DNA from: Dolomedes plantarius
Lineage: Eukaryota > Arthropoda > Arachnida > Araneae > Dolomedidae
Direction of reading: 5' to 3'
Assembly (NCBI GenBank): GCA_907164885.2
Contig: OU015499.1
Span: 158,550,828 to 158,614,827 of the forward strand
Length of the DNA: 64,000 nucleotides
Part shown: positions 1 to 10,227 of the stretch, in pieces
Numbering within the stretch: the first letter of the stretch is position 1
Layout of the letters: each line of letters opens with the position of its first letter
Notes under the pieces: model-generated
Database searches by the model: none
What the model was told of the DNA's origin: nothing
Seen by the model: only the letters and a program-made list of their open reading frames with translations
Position numbers and translations under genes: made by a program

Positions 1-2700
1 TATATATCTTTAGTAGGACAACACATAATTAATTATATCGATTTAAAAAATATATAATGATGTTAAGCATCACATAGAAAAGAAAGAAAAATGGATCTAA
101 TGTTTGTCATTATTCGTGGTGTAGTTTTAAGCTCTCTGGTGCATTATAATATCTCAATCTGCAAGCATGGACAATTTCAGAATCTCGTTTAGTGTGAAAG
201 TTTGGTCTATCAATTTTATATTCAATAGAATTCAAAATACACAACATATGAAAGTATTAAACACACACTAATAAAATACTCCTAATACCAATAATAACAA
301 TAATAATACCTTAATATTCTCTATCAATTGCCATAATTTAATGTTAATGTTCAAATTTCAAACTATTATTCTATTAATTGACACAAATAATCAAAATTCT
401 TTTACCAATAGATATCTCAGTTTTATTAAGTTAATCATGAAATCGATAAACCAAAAACAATTTTTCTTTTCTTATATCACATTTTGGTATGAATCCTCGC
501 TGTAAAGTTCCCAAATATTCATCATTTGTATTTAATATCTTAAAACATATTTCTCATTATAATATTATCTTTCCTATTTATTTATTATTCTTCATTATTT
601 CTATTTCGAGAATTTTCTGGGGCGGATGAACCAAATATAACATACAATGGTTTTTCAATTCTCCAATTGTGGTTTTTTGGCACCCTAAGTCATGTTATAA
701 AGACGTTCCGTTTATGAAAATCGTAACATGAATTTTAACTGTCGACTAACCTCCAGAAATCTCCTTTACTTAAATTCGTAGAACAATTTACGAGGTCTCA
801 ACATCAAATGTAATATGTCAAAGTACTTAAATTATAAAATTTTCTTGATGTCTGAAAATTACTATGTTATCCCTGCAGATATTTTCCAAAACCAAAACCA
901 CAGGCATCATGTTTAAATGTAGAGTCGCAAAAATTCTAAGTTAAATGAATCAAAACAAGTTTGGCTCTTTTCATGATCGTGTTTACAAAACTAATGCTGA
1001 GCATTCAAATTTATTGCGGAGGCGACCTTCGAAATGTAATACAACGGCGCCCGAAACCGGAAATGATTAGTTATTTTTCTTTTTCTCCGCGACGATTCAG
1101 AACTGCGTGCTAAATTAGATACTCGTAACATTACTTTACTCATTTAATATTTCAGTTTAACGTAACCAAGGATCATTAATTATCTTAAAACACTAAAATA
1201 TTCATTATCAGAAAAAGAACATAGAAATATTATAAAATTACACTAAAACACACACTTATAATAAATTTATCACATATAAGTCTCAAAAATTTCTTTAAAT
1301 TCAAATATCTTATAATAGGAAAAAATATACTCTTAAAATTCTATCAAAATGCAAATCAACATGAAACATTTTAAAATCAAAAACAAAATACACGTTTTAA
1401 ACCAATGATTCCTACTTTCGTTTTACTTTTTATCGATTTATTTTTTATCATCAGTACTTAATTAAATCAATAATTTGAAAATACTTTCACCGAAACACAT
1501 TTATAATAAATTTTTATCAATATCTATTAATATTAAAATTTTCACCCTTAACAATAATTCGTAAATTTTAGCTTACCAATTGAAGTGGTTATTCACACTC
1601 TTTACCATTATCCTTATTAATTTTCACCATTAGTATTTCCAAATTAATTATACACATTTTTCATATATTTAACATCTGCAGCTCGGTTCTGAATTTATCT
1701 TGGTGAAGTTCTTAGCTTAGCTAGTCCCAAGGTGACAGTTTTTATTTCGAAATAGTCCTAGAACTCAGTATCCCAATTGGAGATGACACTAGATGACAGT
1801 CTCTCATAAAAGTGAATTTCCAGTCAATTAAATTCAAAACTTCGCACGTTGTATTCAACAGACTATTCCACTGCACACAGCATGTTTTCGCAGAATTTCT
1901 CGGGATATTTTTATCCCCAGGTCAACGATTAGTGAAAATCGACGTTTCACATAATCTGAAAATATTTTTTCACGAAACTTCGGAAGTTCACACACGATTC
2001 GACGACTGAAAAATATTCAAAACTAACACTGGTGGTCACTCCGAAGTAAGCGACATCATCTTGACTTAATGTAATCCGGAAATGAAACTCCTTTTTGACA
2101 CAAAAATTTAAATTTCAGATTCAATCAAAGTTCACTTCGTGGGAATCCACGGGATTTGTACGCGACACACTCAGCCCAATATTGTATTCCAGTAAAGTTA
2201 TCAATGTCACATGGTAAGATAGGGGAGTTTTTTCTCCGTTGAAAAGTATTGATGGCGGCTCAACTCACTGTCTGTATCCGAGGGGAGGTATTCCTGCCGA
2301 CTTTTGTAACGTACTGGACAACCCAAGGAAAAGATGGGCGTCCAGCACATCACTGGGAATGAAGATGTAGTCGTGGCTCGAATAAACGACGCGGCAAGTT
2401 ACGGCATTAAATTTTATTAGACGGCGAATACGTCTTATCAGGACCGTTACATTATCAAAAAAGCGTTACATGTACCCTTCATGTGGTTTATATAAACTTT
2501 GTCATGTGATCATCATCGCGATTAGGGATTTGCTGTTGTCGATAAGTCACATGTGGTTTTATATAATCTGCGCAGAGCTTATCTAAAATATTGGGGACGC
2601 CGCGCCTATTTGAAAAGGAAGCCATTTAATATTTTCTCTCGAGGTTATTAGAGTTTAGAATCAAAAGCGAAATTTAGCTCGTACGCCCAAGGGAATTTAG
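1..2700. other. AT-rich region, no gene recognised
   Basis: The sequence is AT-rich with short homopolymers and no open frame that resembles a known protein. The longest open stretch, near 1812-2009, is 65 codons and has no recognisable motif. A less AT-rich part at about 2030-2600 contains two similar patches, at about 2483-2500 and 2550-2570, each with CATGTGGTTT followed by a TATATAA-like string. They could be promoter-like or repeat-derived, but nothing ties them to a transcript. Confidence 0.4.
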
Positions 2701-2733
2701 AATAATGTTAGATTTTAAAATGGTATGGGGTTT

Positions 2734-2930
2734 TTATGTTATATACATATATAAGTTACATTGACTAATATACATATATAAGTCTGATGGTGCTAAGTCA
2801 GGGCTGTATGGTGGATGGTCCAGTAATTCCCAATTAAAATTGTCCAGTTGCGTCTTTGTTCTTGCCGCAACGTGCGGTCGAGCTTTGTCGTGAAGCACAA
2901 CGACGCCGCTCGAGAGCAGTCCGCGCCGTC
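2734..2930 (-). pseudogene. mariner transposase fragment (left arm of palindrome)
   Basis: The minus strand encodes a fragment with HDKARPHVAARTK followed by ELLDHPPYSPDLAPSD. This is the second catalytic block and the YSPDLAPSD block of a mariner (DD34D) transposase; 34 residues separate the two aspartates. The first residue of the usual HDNARPH block is kept but N is changed to K. Only this part survives. It faces the plus-strand fragment that starts near 2930, so the two form an inverted repeat with arms of about 70 bp (2782-2856 and 2932-3000). Confidence 0.8.
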
Positions 2931-3705
2931 GATTTTGACAATTGTTATTGGGAATTACTGGATCGTCCACTATACAGCCCTGACTTAGCACCATCAGACT
3001 TTCATCTGTTTCCAAAACTTAAGGAATTTCTTGGTGGAAAGCGCTTGGAGAATGATGGCATGTTCGAAAGAAACTGTTAGGCCCGTTGCACACGCAGCGT
3101 TTTTATCTCTAGCGGAAATTTTCTATCGGACGTCGTTCCAACTGTAGACCACAGAAGTCAATTGGAGCTTGCACACACAGCGGAAAATGAAATTTTTCTT
3201 CGACGGTAGCCTGTGCAGCTGTCGAGTGCCACTGTGCGCTAGCGGATTCGTTGACGCCAGATTGAAGTAGTTATCCATGTCACCCTATGCACGCTTACAC
3301 ACACAGCGGACTCTACCGTCGTAGGGTCATTTGCGAGAGGGGTGTTTGGGGGTTTGCTGGGGGGGGGGCGCTGGTTTTCTTGGAATCGTAGGGGATTCGA
3401 AAAGGAGGGCTCCTCCGATCCCGGCTGGGGGGAGGGGGGCGTAGATGCGACCCCTCTGGTTTTCTTGGACACGTGCAGGATTCGAAAAGGAGGGGTGGGC
3501 CTTTTCCCCGGCGACGGAGTTTTTCGCCGTGTGTGTAAGCTCTACTTTTAAAACGACGTCCGATGGAAAATTTCCGCCTACGCCGTGTGTGCAACGGGCC
3601 TTACTGACTGGTTTAACGGTCAGGCGGCAGAGTTCTTTGATGATGGGATGCAAAAGCCGTTGACACGACTTGACAAATGTTTAAATGTTAACGGTGACTA
3701 TGTTG
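2930..3705 (+). pseudogene. mariner transposase C-terminal remnant, split by a MITE
   Basis: The plus strand encodes ELLDRPLYSPDLAPSDFHLF and the following LKEFLGGKR stretch up to about 3078. After a 523-bp insertion the C-terminus resumes at 3604 with TDWFNGQAAEFF and ends NGDYVEK at a stop near 3704. These are characteristic of mariner transposases. The two parts are in different frames, so the gene was also broken by an indel. The element may end near 3811, where ACCCTCG is followed by TA and reads on the other strand as a mariner-like end (CGAGGGTCATTTTTAAAG). It is a dead copy. Confidence 0.8.
3079..3601. mobile_element. PIF/Harbinger-type MITE with TTA target duplication
   Basis: The ends are inverted repeats: GGCCCGTTGCACACGCAGCG on the left matches CGTGTGTGCAACGGGCC on the right, and the similarity continues about 55 bp inward. 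Flanking TTA (3076-3078 and 3602-3604) is a 3-bp target duplication, typical of PIF/Harbinger elements. The interior is GC-rich with two imperfect copies, about 89 bp apart, of a unit containing GATTCGAAAAGGAGGG. Short open frames inside it are products of this composition. It lies inside the mariner remnant and so is younger than it. Confidence 0.8.
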
Positions 3706-3837
3706 AAAAGTGAAAAAATGTTCATATTTTAGTTTGAGATACAATTTACGTTCATAACTAAAGTTTCTCTTACTCCATTACAAAACGGTTCTTACTTTAA
3801 AAATGACCCTCGTATCATACCATTCTTCAGGGTAGAA

Positions 3838-4580
3838 TCATGAAAATTCCTGAAGAGATGCTGCGGTGGATATCGATACCTTTATCTATCCGCTTATACA
3901 GGTCATGGTGGTTGGATGATTTATAATCGGGGGGATTGTACAGGGGCAAAATAAGATATTTGACTTATTTTTCATGCTCTTCAAACCAATACTTGACAGA
4001 TTTAGCTGGCCAGAATCTTACGCTTGTGTAGGTGTTCTCCAGACATATGCCCGTCCTGTTGCGAGGAACAATGTGAACAATGACTCGTCGGATCAAATGC
4101 CGCTTTTCGACATATTACTCGACCAGGATTTGCGCTCGTGGCACCGTTGTGGATGATATCTTGTATTGGCATATATTACAAGTGGCTTGTGAATAACTAC
4201 TCTTTCGTAAATGCTTTGTTTGTGAAGTTCCCTTCTACCTCCAATGGTTGATACCGGAACATGCTTATGCCGATTGAGCTCTTCGGTGATGTTGGTTGCA
4301 GTTGTTTCCTTTCTTCGTGTCACAATCCGCTTCAATACCTCGTCAGCCTCTTTCAATCAGCTCTCCCTTTCGTCCACTATTCTGTTTGACGAAGGATGTT
4401 TTTCCGTGCACTCTGTATGCTATCATGACTTTCGATACCATAGCCCGAAAAACGTCCATTAGCCTGGGGGTCGCAGTAACAGATACTCCAATTTAAACGC
4501 GCTCCAACAATTTGCCCTTTTCGCAACGTCTGCAAGGTTTGATATTTTACCCTGTGCCCCCAAAAAGCACGATACCCTTA
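3838..4580 (-). pseudogene. broken Tc1-like transposase
   Basis: Read on the minus strand, a degenerate Tc1 transposase starts near 4530 with GQIVGARLNWS (first helix-turn-helix) and continues with ITEELNRHKHVPVSTI and RRELHKQSIYERVVIHKPL (second helix-turn-helix) at about 4290-4170. The first catalytic block follows at about 4092-4025 as SDESLFTLFLATGRAYVWR. A TGA stands where the family has the tryptophan before SDES, and another stop lies in the N-terminal part. The rest of the catalytic domain is not recognisable. The right end near 4540-4580 (GGGTATCGTGC on the minus strand) could be the outer terminus. Confidence 0.75.
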
Positions 4581-4729
4581 GCTTCATTGCTACTTCCTGA
4601 CAGTAGAAATATACATACACTATATTATATAAAAAAATACCGGTGTCCAGACTCGTTTTTTAAGGAATACGAAGCACATTCATAAACACCACTAATATTG
4701 ATAGGTATTTCCATTATTTTGATAACCAC

Positions 4730-4732
<3 letters not shown>

Positions 4733-4815
<83 letters not shown>
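4733..4815. repeat. (TA)n microsatellite
   Basis: About 80 bp of pure TA dinucleotide repeat lies just left of the DD41D transposase gene. A second TA tract (6071-6108) flanks its other side, which fits insertion of that element into a TA repeat. The IYIYIY open frames here have no coding meaning. Confidence 0.9.
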
Positions 4816-4823
<8 letters not shown>

Positions 4824-4871
4824 GCTGTTCACACATTTTTAGACGATGTATATTGTATTCACAAAGCTAAA

Positions 4872-6032
4872 TTACATAAAATTCTTGTGTTTTAAATGTT
4901 CTATTTGACATCCCTTATTCTGAACTATCTTCCGACACCGCAATTTCCAGGATAATAATGCCTTTTGAAGTGTCACAAGAGGTATTCTATCCCATTCCTC
5001 CTGAACAGCTTTCCAGAGTCCTGTAAGGGTTTGGGGACGACGTTTGGATAATGCAGATTTTAAAAGTCCGAAAGCACAAAAATCCATAGGTGATACATCG
5101 GGAGATTTAGTAGGGATATCAGTGGAGGGTATGGCCTTGATACCAGTTTTTTGTTCCATTTCTTTTAGGAAATTTACAGTGGATTGTGATGTGTGACTGC
5201 TAGCTTTGTCCCGATGGAGTCTCACAGATTGATGGCACTGTGGGTAAAGCGATGGCATTTCATTCAGAAAAATTGGTGATAAAATATGTTCCTGATAGTA
5301 TTTGGAGTTAATCTTGACATTTTTTTCCACTCTCTTTATTTTTAACTTGCCATTATAAGAAAAACCAGCAACAATCATGAATCCCTTAGAAAAACTTTCT
5401 TTCGATTCTTTGAACCATGTACTGAAATTTTTTTCTCCCCTTTTATGATAATAAATGGCTCTTTTTTGGTTGCAATCATTTAAATACACCCATGATTCAT
5501 CTGTTGTGACAATTGTTTTCCATTTTTCTTTGGATAAGTGTTTCTCATATAGAATTCTGCAGCGTGTCCTGCGTTCAGCGATATGATTTGGAAGAAGACG
5601 ATGCACATTGCGTTTTTTCGCTTTCTTAAGATTTAAATCAACGTTTATCATTTTGTTTACAGTGGACACCGAGCATTTTAATGATTTTGCAACTGTCCTT
5701 TGACTAGGGGGATTTTCTTTTAACATTAAACAACGTACCTTTGCAATAGTCGAAGATGTCCGTTTTTTCCTTGGATACTTGTTTGGAATTTTTGTCCCAC
5801 TTGAGGCTCCAATTTGACGTTTTTTTCCTTTCTTGTTGACGATATTACCTATCGACGCTTTAGATATCACAAAACGATGACTCTCACATCGTTTTTGGAT
5901 AACGGAGTATGCATATTTCTCTTCGGAAAGAGCATAAATGTAGCCTTCGAACCACTGCTTTGTTAAAAACGCCATTTTGAATAAAAACAAAACTTTCAAG
6001 CCGCAGACGATAATTTTGACTTTTAAAAACAT
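4872..6032 (-). CDS. DD41D Tc1/mariner-superfamily transposase, uninterrupted frame
   Basis: An open frame of 386 codons encodes a cut-and-paste transposase. The likely start is the internal methionine at 5975 (MAFLTKQWF), giving 367 residues; the 19 residues upstream look non-coding. The N-terminal third has helix-turn-helix-like blocks (SKASIGNIVNKKGKK and SQRTVAKSLKCSVSTVNKM). The catalytic blocks are TTDESWVYL, LHRDKASSHTS and KSPDVSPMDF. Forty-one residues lie between the second and third aspartates, so this is DD41D rather than the DD34D of mariner or DD34E of Tc1. DD41D is the spacing reported for the rosa group. TA repeats flank the gene on both sides. No clear terminal inverted repeat was found by eye. 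The lack of stops suggests a young copy, but activity cannot be judged. Confidence 0.85.
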   Translation of the reverse strand: MFLKVKIIVCGLKVLFLFKMAFLTKQWFEGYIYALSEEKYAYSVIQKRCESHRFVISKASIGNIVNKKGKKRQIGASSGTKIPNKYPRKKRTSSTIAKVRCLMLKENPPSQRTVAKSLKCSVSTVNKMINVDLNLKKAKKRNVHRLLPNHIAERRTRCRILYEKHLSKEKWKTIVTTDESWVYLNDCNQKRAIYYHKRGEKNFSTWFKESKESFSKGFMIVAGFSYNGKLKIKRVEKNVKINSKYYQEHILSPIFLNEMPSLYPQCHQSVRLHRDKASSHTSQSTVNFLKEMEQKTGIKAIPSTDIPTKSPDVSPMDFCAFGLLKSALSKRRPQTLTGLWKAVQEEWDRIPLVTLQKALLSWKLRCRKIVQNKGCQIEHLKHKNFM

Positions 6033-6066
6033 AGTACAATTGCAATTATTTCTTTTTCAGCAAACG

Positions 6067-6070
<4 letters not shown>

Positions 6071-6108
<38 letters not shown>
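6071..6108. repeat. (TA)n microsatellite
   Basis: A TA dinucleotide tract of about 38 bp lies immediately right of the DD41D transposase gene and mirrors the tract at 4733-4815. Confidence 0.85.
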
Positions 6109-6109
<1 letters not shown>

Positions 6110-6931
6110 CAAGAAAACGCGTCTTCCTAAATTACTTATAAAGCATATTGTTGTCGAATAATCTCGAACGTGAAAGGTTGAAGACCCCTGTATTAGACAG
6201 CGGAACTAACTCATTCGCAAAACCAAGTTATATTCGAATTGTTTATCCGCTAAGCACCCGGTTTCGAGCTGTAATGCCTCCTTTACATGTCATTACTGTA
6301 AACAGAAACACCATTCACGCCTACACGAGAGCAATTAATAATCATAAGTACTCCATGGCAGCTCTCTATCGCAAGCCAACATTCTGCTGATGATGCGTCA
6401 CGGGCGATCAGATTGTCCAAACAAACTCAAGTATATCTATAAATTCATAGTGACGTCGGCTTTCGCACTTTTACCGACCCGTGTTTATGTGAAAGATTCC
6501 TCTGAGCAGATCAAACTAGTTAGAGACTCAGGGAACGTTCATAACCGAAATATTTTATGCCTACCCAGAAAATCTCATCTTATATCTGGGTTAGCGCACT
6601 CTCAAGTGGTTATTACTCCATCGAGCTTACATTATTAAAAGCAGTAAAGTAAGATCATGTTGTAGCTCTTGACGAATTATTCAGCATTTAAGTATTTTTA
6701 TAATTGTATGTTTCAGTTTAAAACATTTTTAATATATATCAAATCTAAATGAGTGCTTATACTGTGCATAGCTGGGGAAAATAAAAGTCTGTATTTGTAT
6801 TAAGTACTTTTTTGGCTATTTTTATTTGAAGTATGTAGAATGACATTATGACTGTTTGTAACTATTATACTGTACCAAATCCGTGATACGGAAACATATT
6901 TTAAAAAGTGAATTCCAAATACAGAAACAAA
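6109..6931. other. no gene recognised
   Basis: Two adjoining open stretches of 80 and 82 codons on the plus strand (6148-6390 and 6390-6638) show no known motif and no coding context. The stretch ends at ACAAA (6927-6931), the left target duplication of the copia element. Confidence 0.4.
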
Positions 6932-7304
6932 TGTTGTGATTTTATTTCTTCCAAATATGAACTTCCGTACAAAGGTGGTAGTGAAAAGTTCACTTACCTG
7001 GTATCTATTGATACACAGAGCTCTTGAAGAAATGTTCCTTGTAGCATCTAATGCCGGTGAAACTAACTGAGTAGTCAAATTAATTCCATCAGTAAACTTT
7101 AAATTACTTTAATAAACATGAACACAAAACTTATACAATTATTGCTACTGACGACATTAATACAACTAGCTACTACAGACATGATTAAGGAAGTGCGTGT
7201 GAACAAAACAAACACAGCCACACAGAGCCTATTCCCAGTGCCATCTGGTGGTTGCTAGGAAATTGTTAGATTACATAGAGAACAGAAATTTATGATTTCC
7301 AACA
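6932..7304 (-). repeat. copia 3' LTR
   Basis: This 373-bp LTR reads on the minus strand from TGTTGGAAATCATAAATTTC (at 7304) to ATAAAATCACAACA (at 6932). It follows the polypurine tract directly. Its first part (7195-7304) matches the 5' LTR remnant at 13104-13201. TATTAAAG (near 7107) could serve as a transcription signal, but this is not certain. Confidence 0.85.
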
Positions 7305-7317
7305 TCCCCCCTTAATC
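7305..7317 (-). other. copia polypurine tract
   Basis: On the minus strand TTAAGGGGGGA lies directly before the LTR start TGTTGG. A purine run in this place is the primer site for plus-strand DNA synthesis in LTR elements. Confidence 0.85.
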
Positions 7318-9345
7318 TAGCAATTTTGAGAAGAAATTAAATTTAGCTTTTCCCTTATTTTTCGTAAATTGGGGTCTGGGAAGATGCTTTGTCATGATAT
7401 CGGCAATCATGTCTTTGCTGCTGCAAAAATCTACCTGCAAGACATTCTGCTCTTGTAAATGTCTAATATAGTGGTATTTCACGTCTATATGCTTGGTTCT
7501 TGAATTGTTCCTTGCAGATTGTGTCAGCACAATGCAGGATTCGTTGTCTTCAAACAGTTTGATTGGTAGACATTGTTCAAGATCTAAGTCTTTGAGTAGA
7601 TTCAGTATCCACTGTAGTTCTTGTGCGGCGTTTGCTGCAGCAATGTATTCCGATTCTGTTGTTGATAGTGCAATGCAGCTCTGTCAGCACAATGCAGGAT
7701 TCGTTGTCTTCAAACAGTTTGATTGGTAGACATTGTTCAAGATCTAAGTCTTTGAGTAGATTCAGTATCCACTGTAGTTCTTGTGCGGCGTTTGCTGCAG
7801 CAATGTATTCCCATTCTGTTGTTGATAGTGCAATGCAGCTCTGTCAGCACAATGCAGGATTCGTTGTCTTCAAACAGTTTGATTGGTAGACATTGTTCAA
7901 GATCTAAGTCTTTGAGTAGATTCAGTATCCACTGTAGTTCTTGTGCGGCGTTTGCTGCAGCACTGTATTCCGATTCTGTTGTTGATAGTGCAATGCAGCT
8001 CTGTCAGCACAATGCAGGATTCGTTGTCTTCAAACAGTTTGATTGGTAGACATTGTTCAAGATCTAAGTCTTTGAGTAGATTCAGTATCCACTGTAGTTC
8101 TTGTGCGGCGTTTGCTGCAGCAATGTATTCCGATTCTGTTGTTGATAGTGCAATGCAGCTCTGTCAGCACAATGCAGGATTCGTTGTCTTCAAACAGTTT
8201 GATTGGTAGACATTGTTCAAGATCTAAGTCTTTGAGTAGATTCAGTATCCACTGTAGTTCTTGTGCGGCGTTTGCTGCAGCAATGTATTCCGATTCTGTT
8301 GTTGATAGTGCAATGCAGCTCTGTCAGCACAATGCAGGATTCGTTGTCTTCAAACAGTTTGATTGGTAGACATTGTTCAAGATCTAAGTCTTTGAGTAGA
8401 TTCAGTATCCACTGTAGTTCTTGTGCGGCGTTTGCTGCAGCAATGTATTCCGATTCTGTTGTTGATAGTGCAATGCAGCTCTGTCAGCACAATGCAGGAT
8501 TCGTTGTCTTCAAACAGTTTGATTGGTAGACATTGTTCAAGATCTAAGTCTTTGAGTAGATTCAGTATCCACTGTAGTTCTTGTGCGGCGTTTGCTGCAG
8601 CACTGTATTCCGATTCTGTTGTTGATAGTGCAATGCAGCTCTGTCAGCACAATGCAGGATTCGTTGTCTTCAAACAGTTTGATTGGTAGACATTGTTCAA
8701 GATCTAAGTCTTTGAGTAGATTCAGTATCCACTGTAGTTCTTGTGCGGCGTTTGCTGCAGCAATGTATTCCGATTCTGTTGTTGATAGTGCAATGCAGCT
8801 CTGTCAGCACAATGCAGGATTCGTTGTCTTCAAACAGTTTGATTGGTAGACATTGTTCAAGATCTAAGTCTTTGAGTAGATTCAGTATCCACTGTAGTTC
8901 TTGTGCGGCGTTTGCTGCAGCACTGTATTCCGATTCTGTTGTTGATAGTGCAATGCAGCTCTGTCAGCACAATGCAGGATTCGTTGTCTTCAAACAGTTT
9001 GATTGGTAGACATTGTTCAAGATCTAAGTCTTTGAGTAGATTCAGTATCCACTGTAGTTCTTGTGCGGCGTTTGCTGCAGCAATGTATTCCGATTCTGTT
9101 GTTGATAGTGCAATGCAGCTCTGTCGTTTGGAGAACCATGATATTATGTTATTACCAAGGAGAAAGATGTTTCCACTTGTAGATTTTCTTGTTGTTTTAT
9201 CACCAGCCCAATCAGCATCGGAGTAGCAGGTGAGGACGGGTGCCTTTTCGTTGTCGAATACCAGATTTAAGTTCTTGGTGGTGTTGAGATACATGATGAT
9301 TTTCTGAACTGCTTTCCAATCTCTCTCGGTCGGTTCTTCAACCTT
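7318..9345 (-). pseudogene. copia RNase H domain, broken by tandem array
   Basis: The minus strand from about 9345 encodes RLSRKVEEPTERDWKAVQKI, then CYSDADWAGD and SCIALSTTESEYIAAANAAQ, the RNase H core of copia elements. It then runs into the 160-bp array. Because 160 is not a multiple of three, the frame is lost in the second unit and ends at 8857. After the array the C-terminus resumes in 7530-7312 as LTQSARNNSRTKHIDVKYH, followed by DMIADIMTKHLPR. A short deletion with frameshift near 9350 separates this domain from the reverse transcriptase. Confidence 0.85.
7526..9125. repeat. ten tandem 160-bp units inside copia RNase H
   Basis: The period is exactly 160 bp (AGCACAATGCAGG recurs at 7526, 7686, 7846 and so on), and ten units fill 7526-9125. 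Units are nearly identical. At one site the units read A, A, C, A, A, A, C, A, C, A in order from left, and unit 2 alone has CCC for CCG five to six bases later. The unit is part of the RNase H gene itself: it runs from CIALSTTESEY to ESCIVLT on the minus strand. The junction has TGTC on both sides (7522-7525 and 9122-9125), which suggests microhomology at the first duplication. The plus-strand 88-codon frames that recur with the period are artefacts. Confidence 0.97.
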
Positions 9346-9350
9346 TCGGC

Positions 9351-10218
9351 TCAGTCTGTCAGTCTTGATACTGTGGCGATATAAAGGAGAGCTCCAATAG
9401 CTTGTCTATATTCTGCATTATCAGTCAGAATGTTCGTATCATCTTCAGTTTTCAAGTAAGATGTTTCCATTGGAATATATGTGGGTTTACCTTCCTTCAT
9501 ATTAAATTTCTCCAGTAATTCTTCAATTTTTAGCTTTTGGTTAAAATCAAATGTGCCATTAAGATTTCTTTGGATGTTGATTCCAAGATAATGTTTTACA
9601 TCACCTAAGTTCTTTATTTCAAAGTTTTCTCTCAGCATATCAATCACTTGTTTGATCTTAGTTTCATCTTTACTTGCAATTAGGAGATCGCCAACGTATA
9701 GAATGATTATTATATTCTTGCCTTCATCCTTTTTCGTAAAAAGACATGGGTCTGATGTGCTTTGCTTGAAGTTGCTTTTCTGTAAGACTTCTGTGATTTT
9801 AAAATTCCAGGCGCAAGCTGCCTGTTTTAGTCCATATATTGCCTTTCTTAACTTGCAAACTTTATTCTCATGACCAGGCTCTATATATCCTTTCTTCATT
9901 AAGGTCTCCGTGTAAGAAAGCTGTCTTGATGTCTACGTGTTTCACGTGCATGTTTTGGTAGACCGCAGCTGCAAAGAAGGCTCTTATGGTAGTATGTTTA
10001 ACAACTGGTTCAAAGGTCTCATCATAATCAGTTCCGAATTTTTGGCTGTAACCTTTGGCGACGAGTCTGGCTTTGTAGCGTTCGATTTTTCCTTCTTCAT
10101 TTAATTTAGCTTTAAATGTCCACTTGCAGTTTATGGGTTTCTTATCTTTTGGTAGCTGTACGAGATCCCATGTTTGATTTTTGTTAAGAGATTTTATTTC
10201 CTCCTCCATTGCTTCCAT
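9351..10218 (-). pseudogene. copia reverse transcriptase, frameshifted, YVGD active site
   Basis: The first part (10218-9868) carries the copia signature from MEAMEEEIKSLNKNQTWDLV through YKARLVAKGYSQ to DIKTAFLHGDLNEE. A frameshift with a small deletion near 9890 moves the rest to another frame (9899-9351), starting GYIEPGHENKVCKLRKAIYG. The catalytic motif, normally YVDD, reads YVGD at residues 68-71 of the second part, so an aspartate that binds catalytic metal is missing. The frame ends at RLTD near 9351. This polymerase would be inactive. Confidence 0.9.
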
Positions 10219-10227
10219 CCATTTCTT

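Noticed and set aside
3239..3663. Several Pro/Arg-rich open frames of 70-108 codons
   Set aside because: They fall in the GC-rich interior of a MITE, on both strands, and have no known motif.
4625..4895. IYIYIY open frames on both strands
   Set aside because: Products of the TA microsatellite.
7526..9125. CRISPR-like array
   Set aside because: There are no short repeats with unique spacers; the whole 160-bp unit is repeated, and the context is a retrotransposon.
7623..9226. A series of overlapping 88-codon plus-strand frames
   Set aside because: They are copies of the antisense strand of the 160-bp RNase H unit and repeat only because the DNA repeats.
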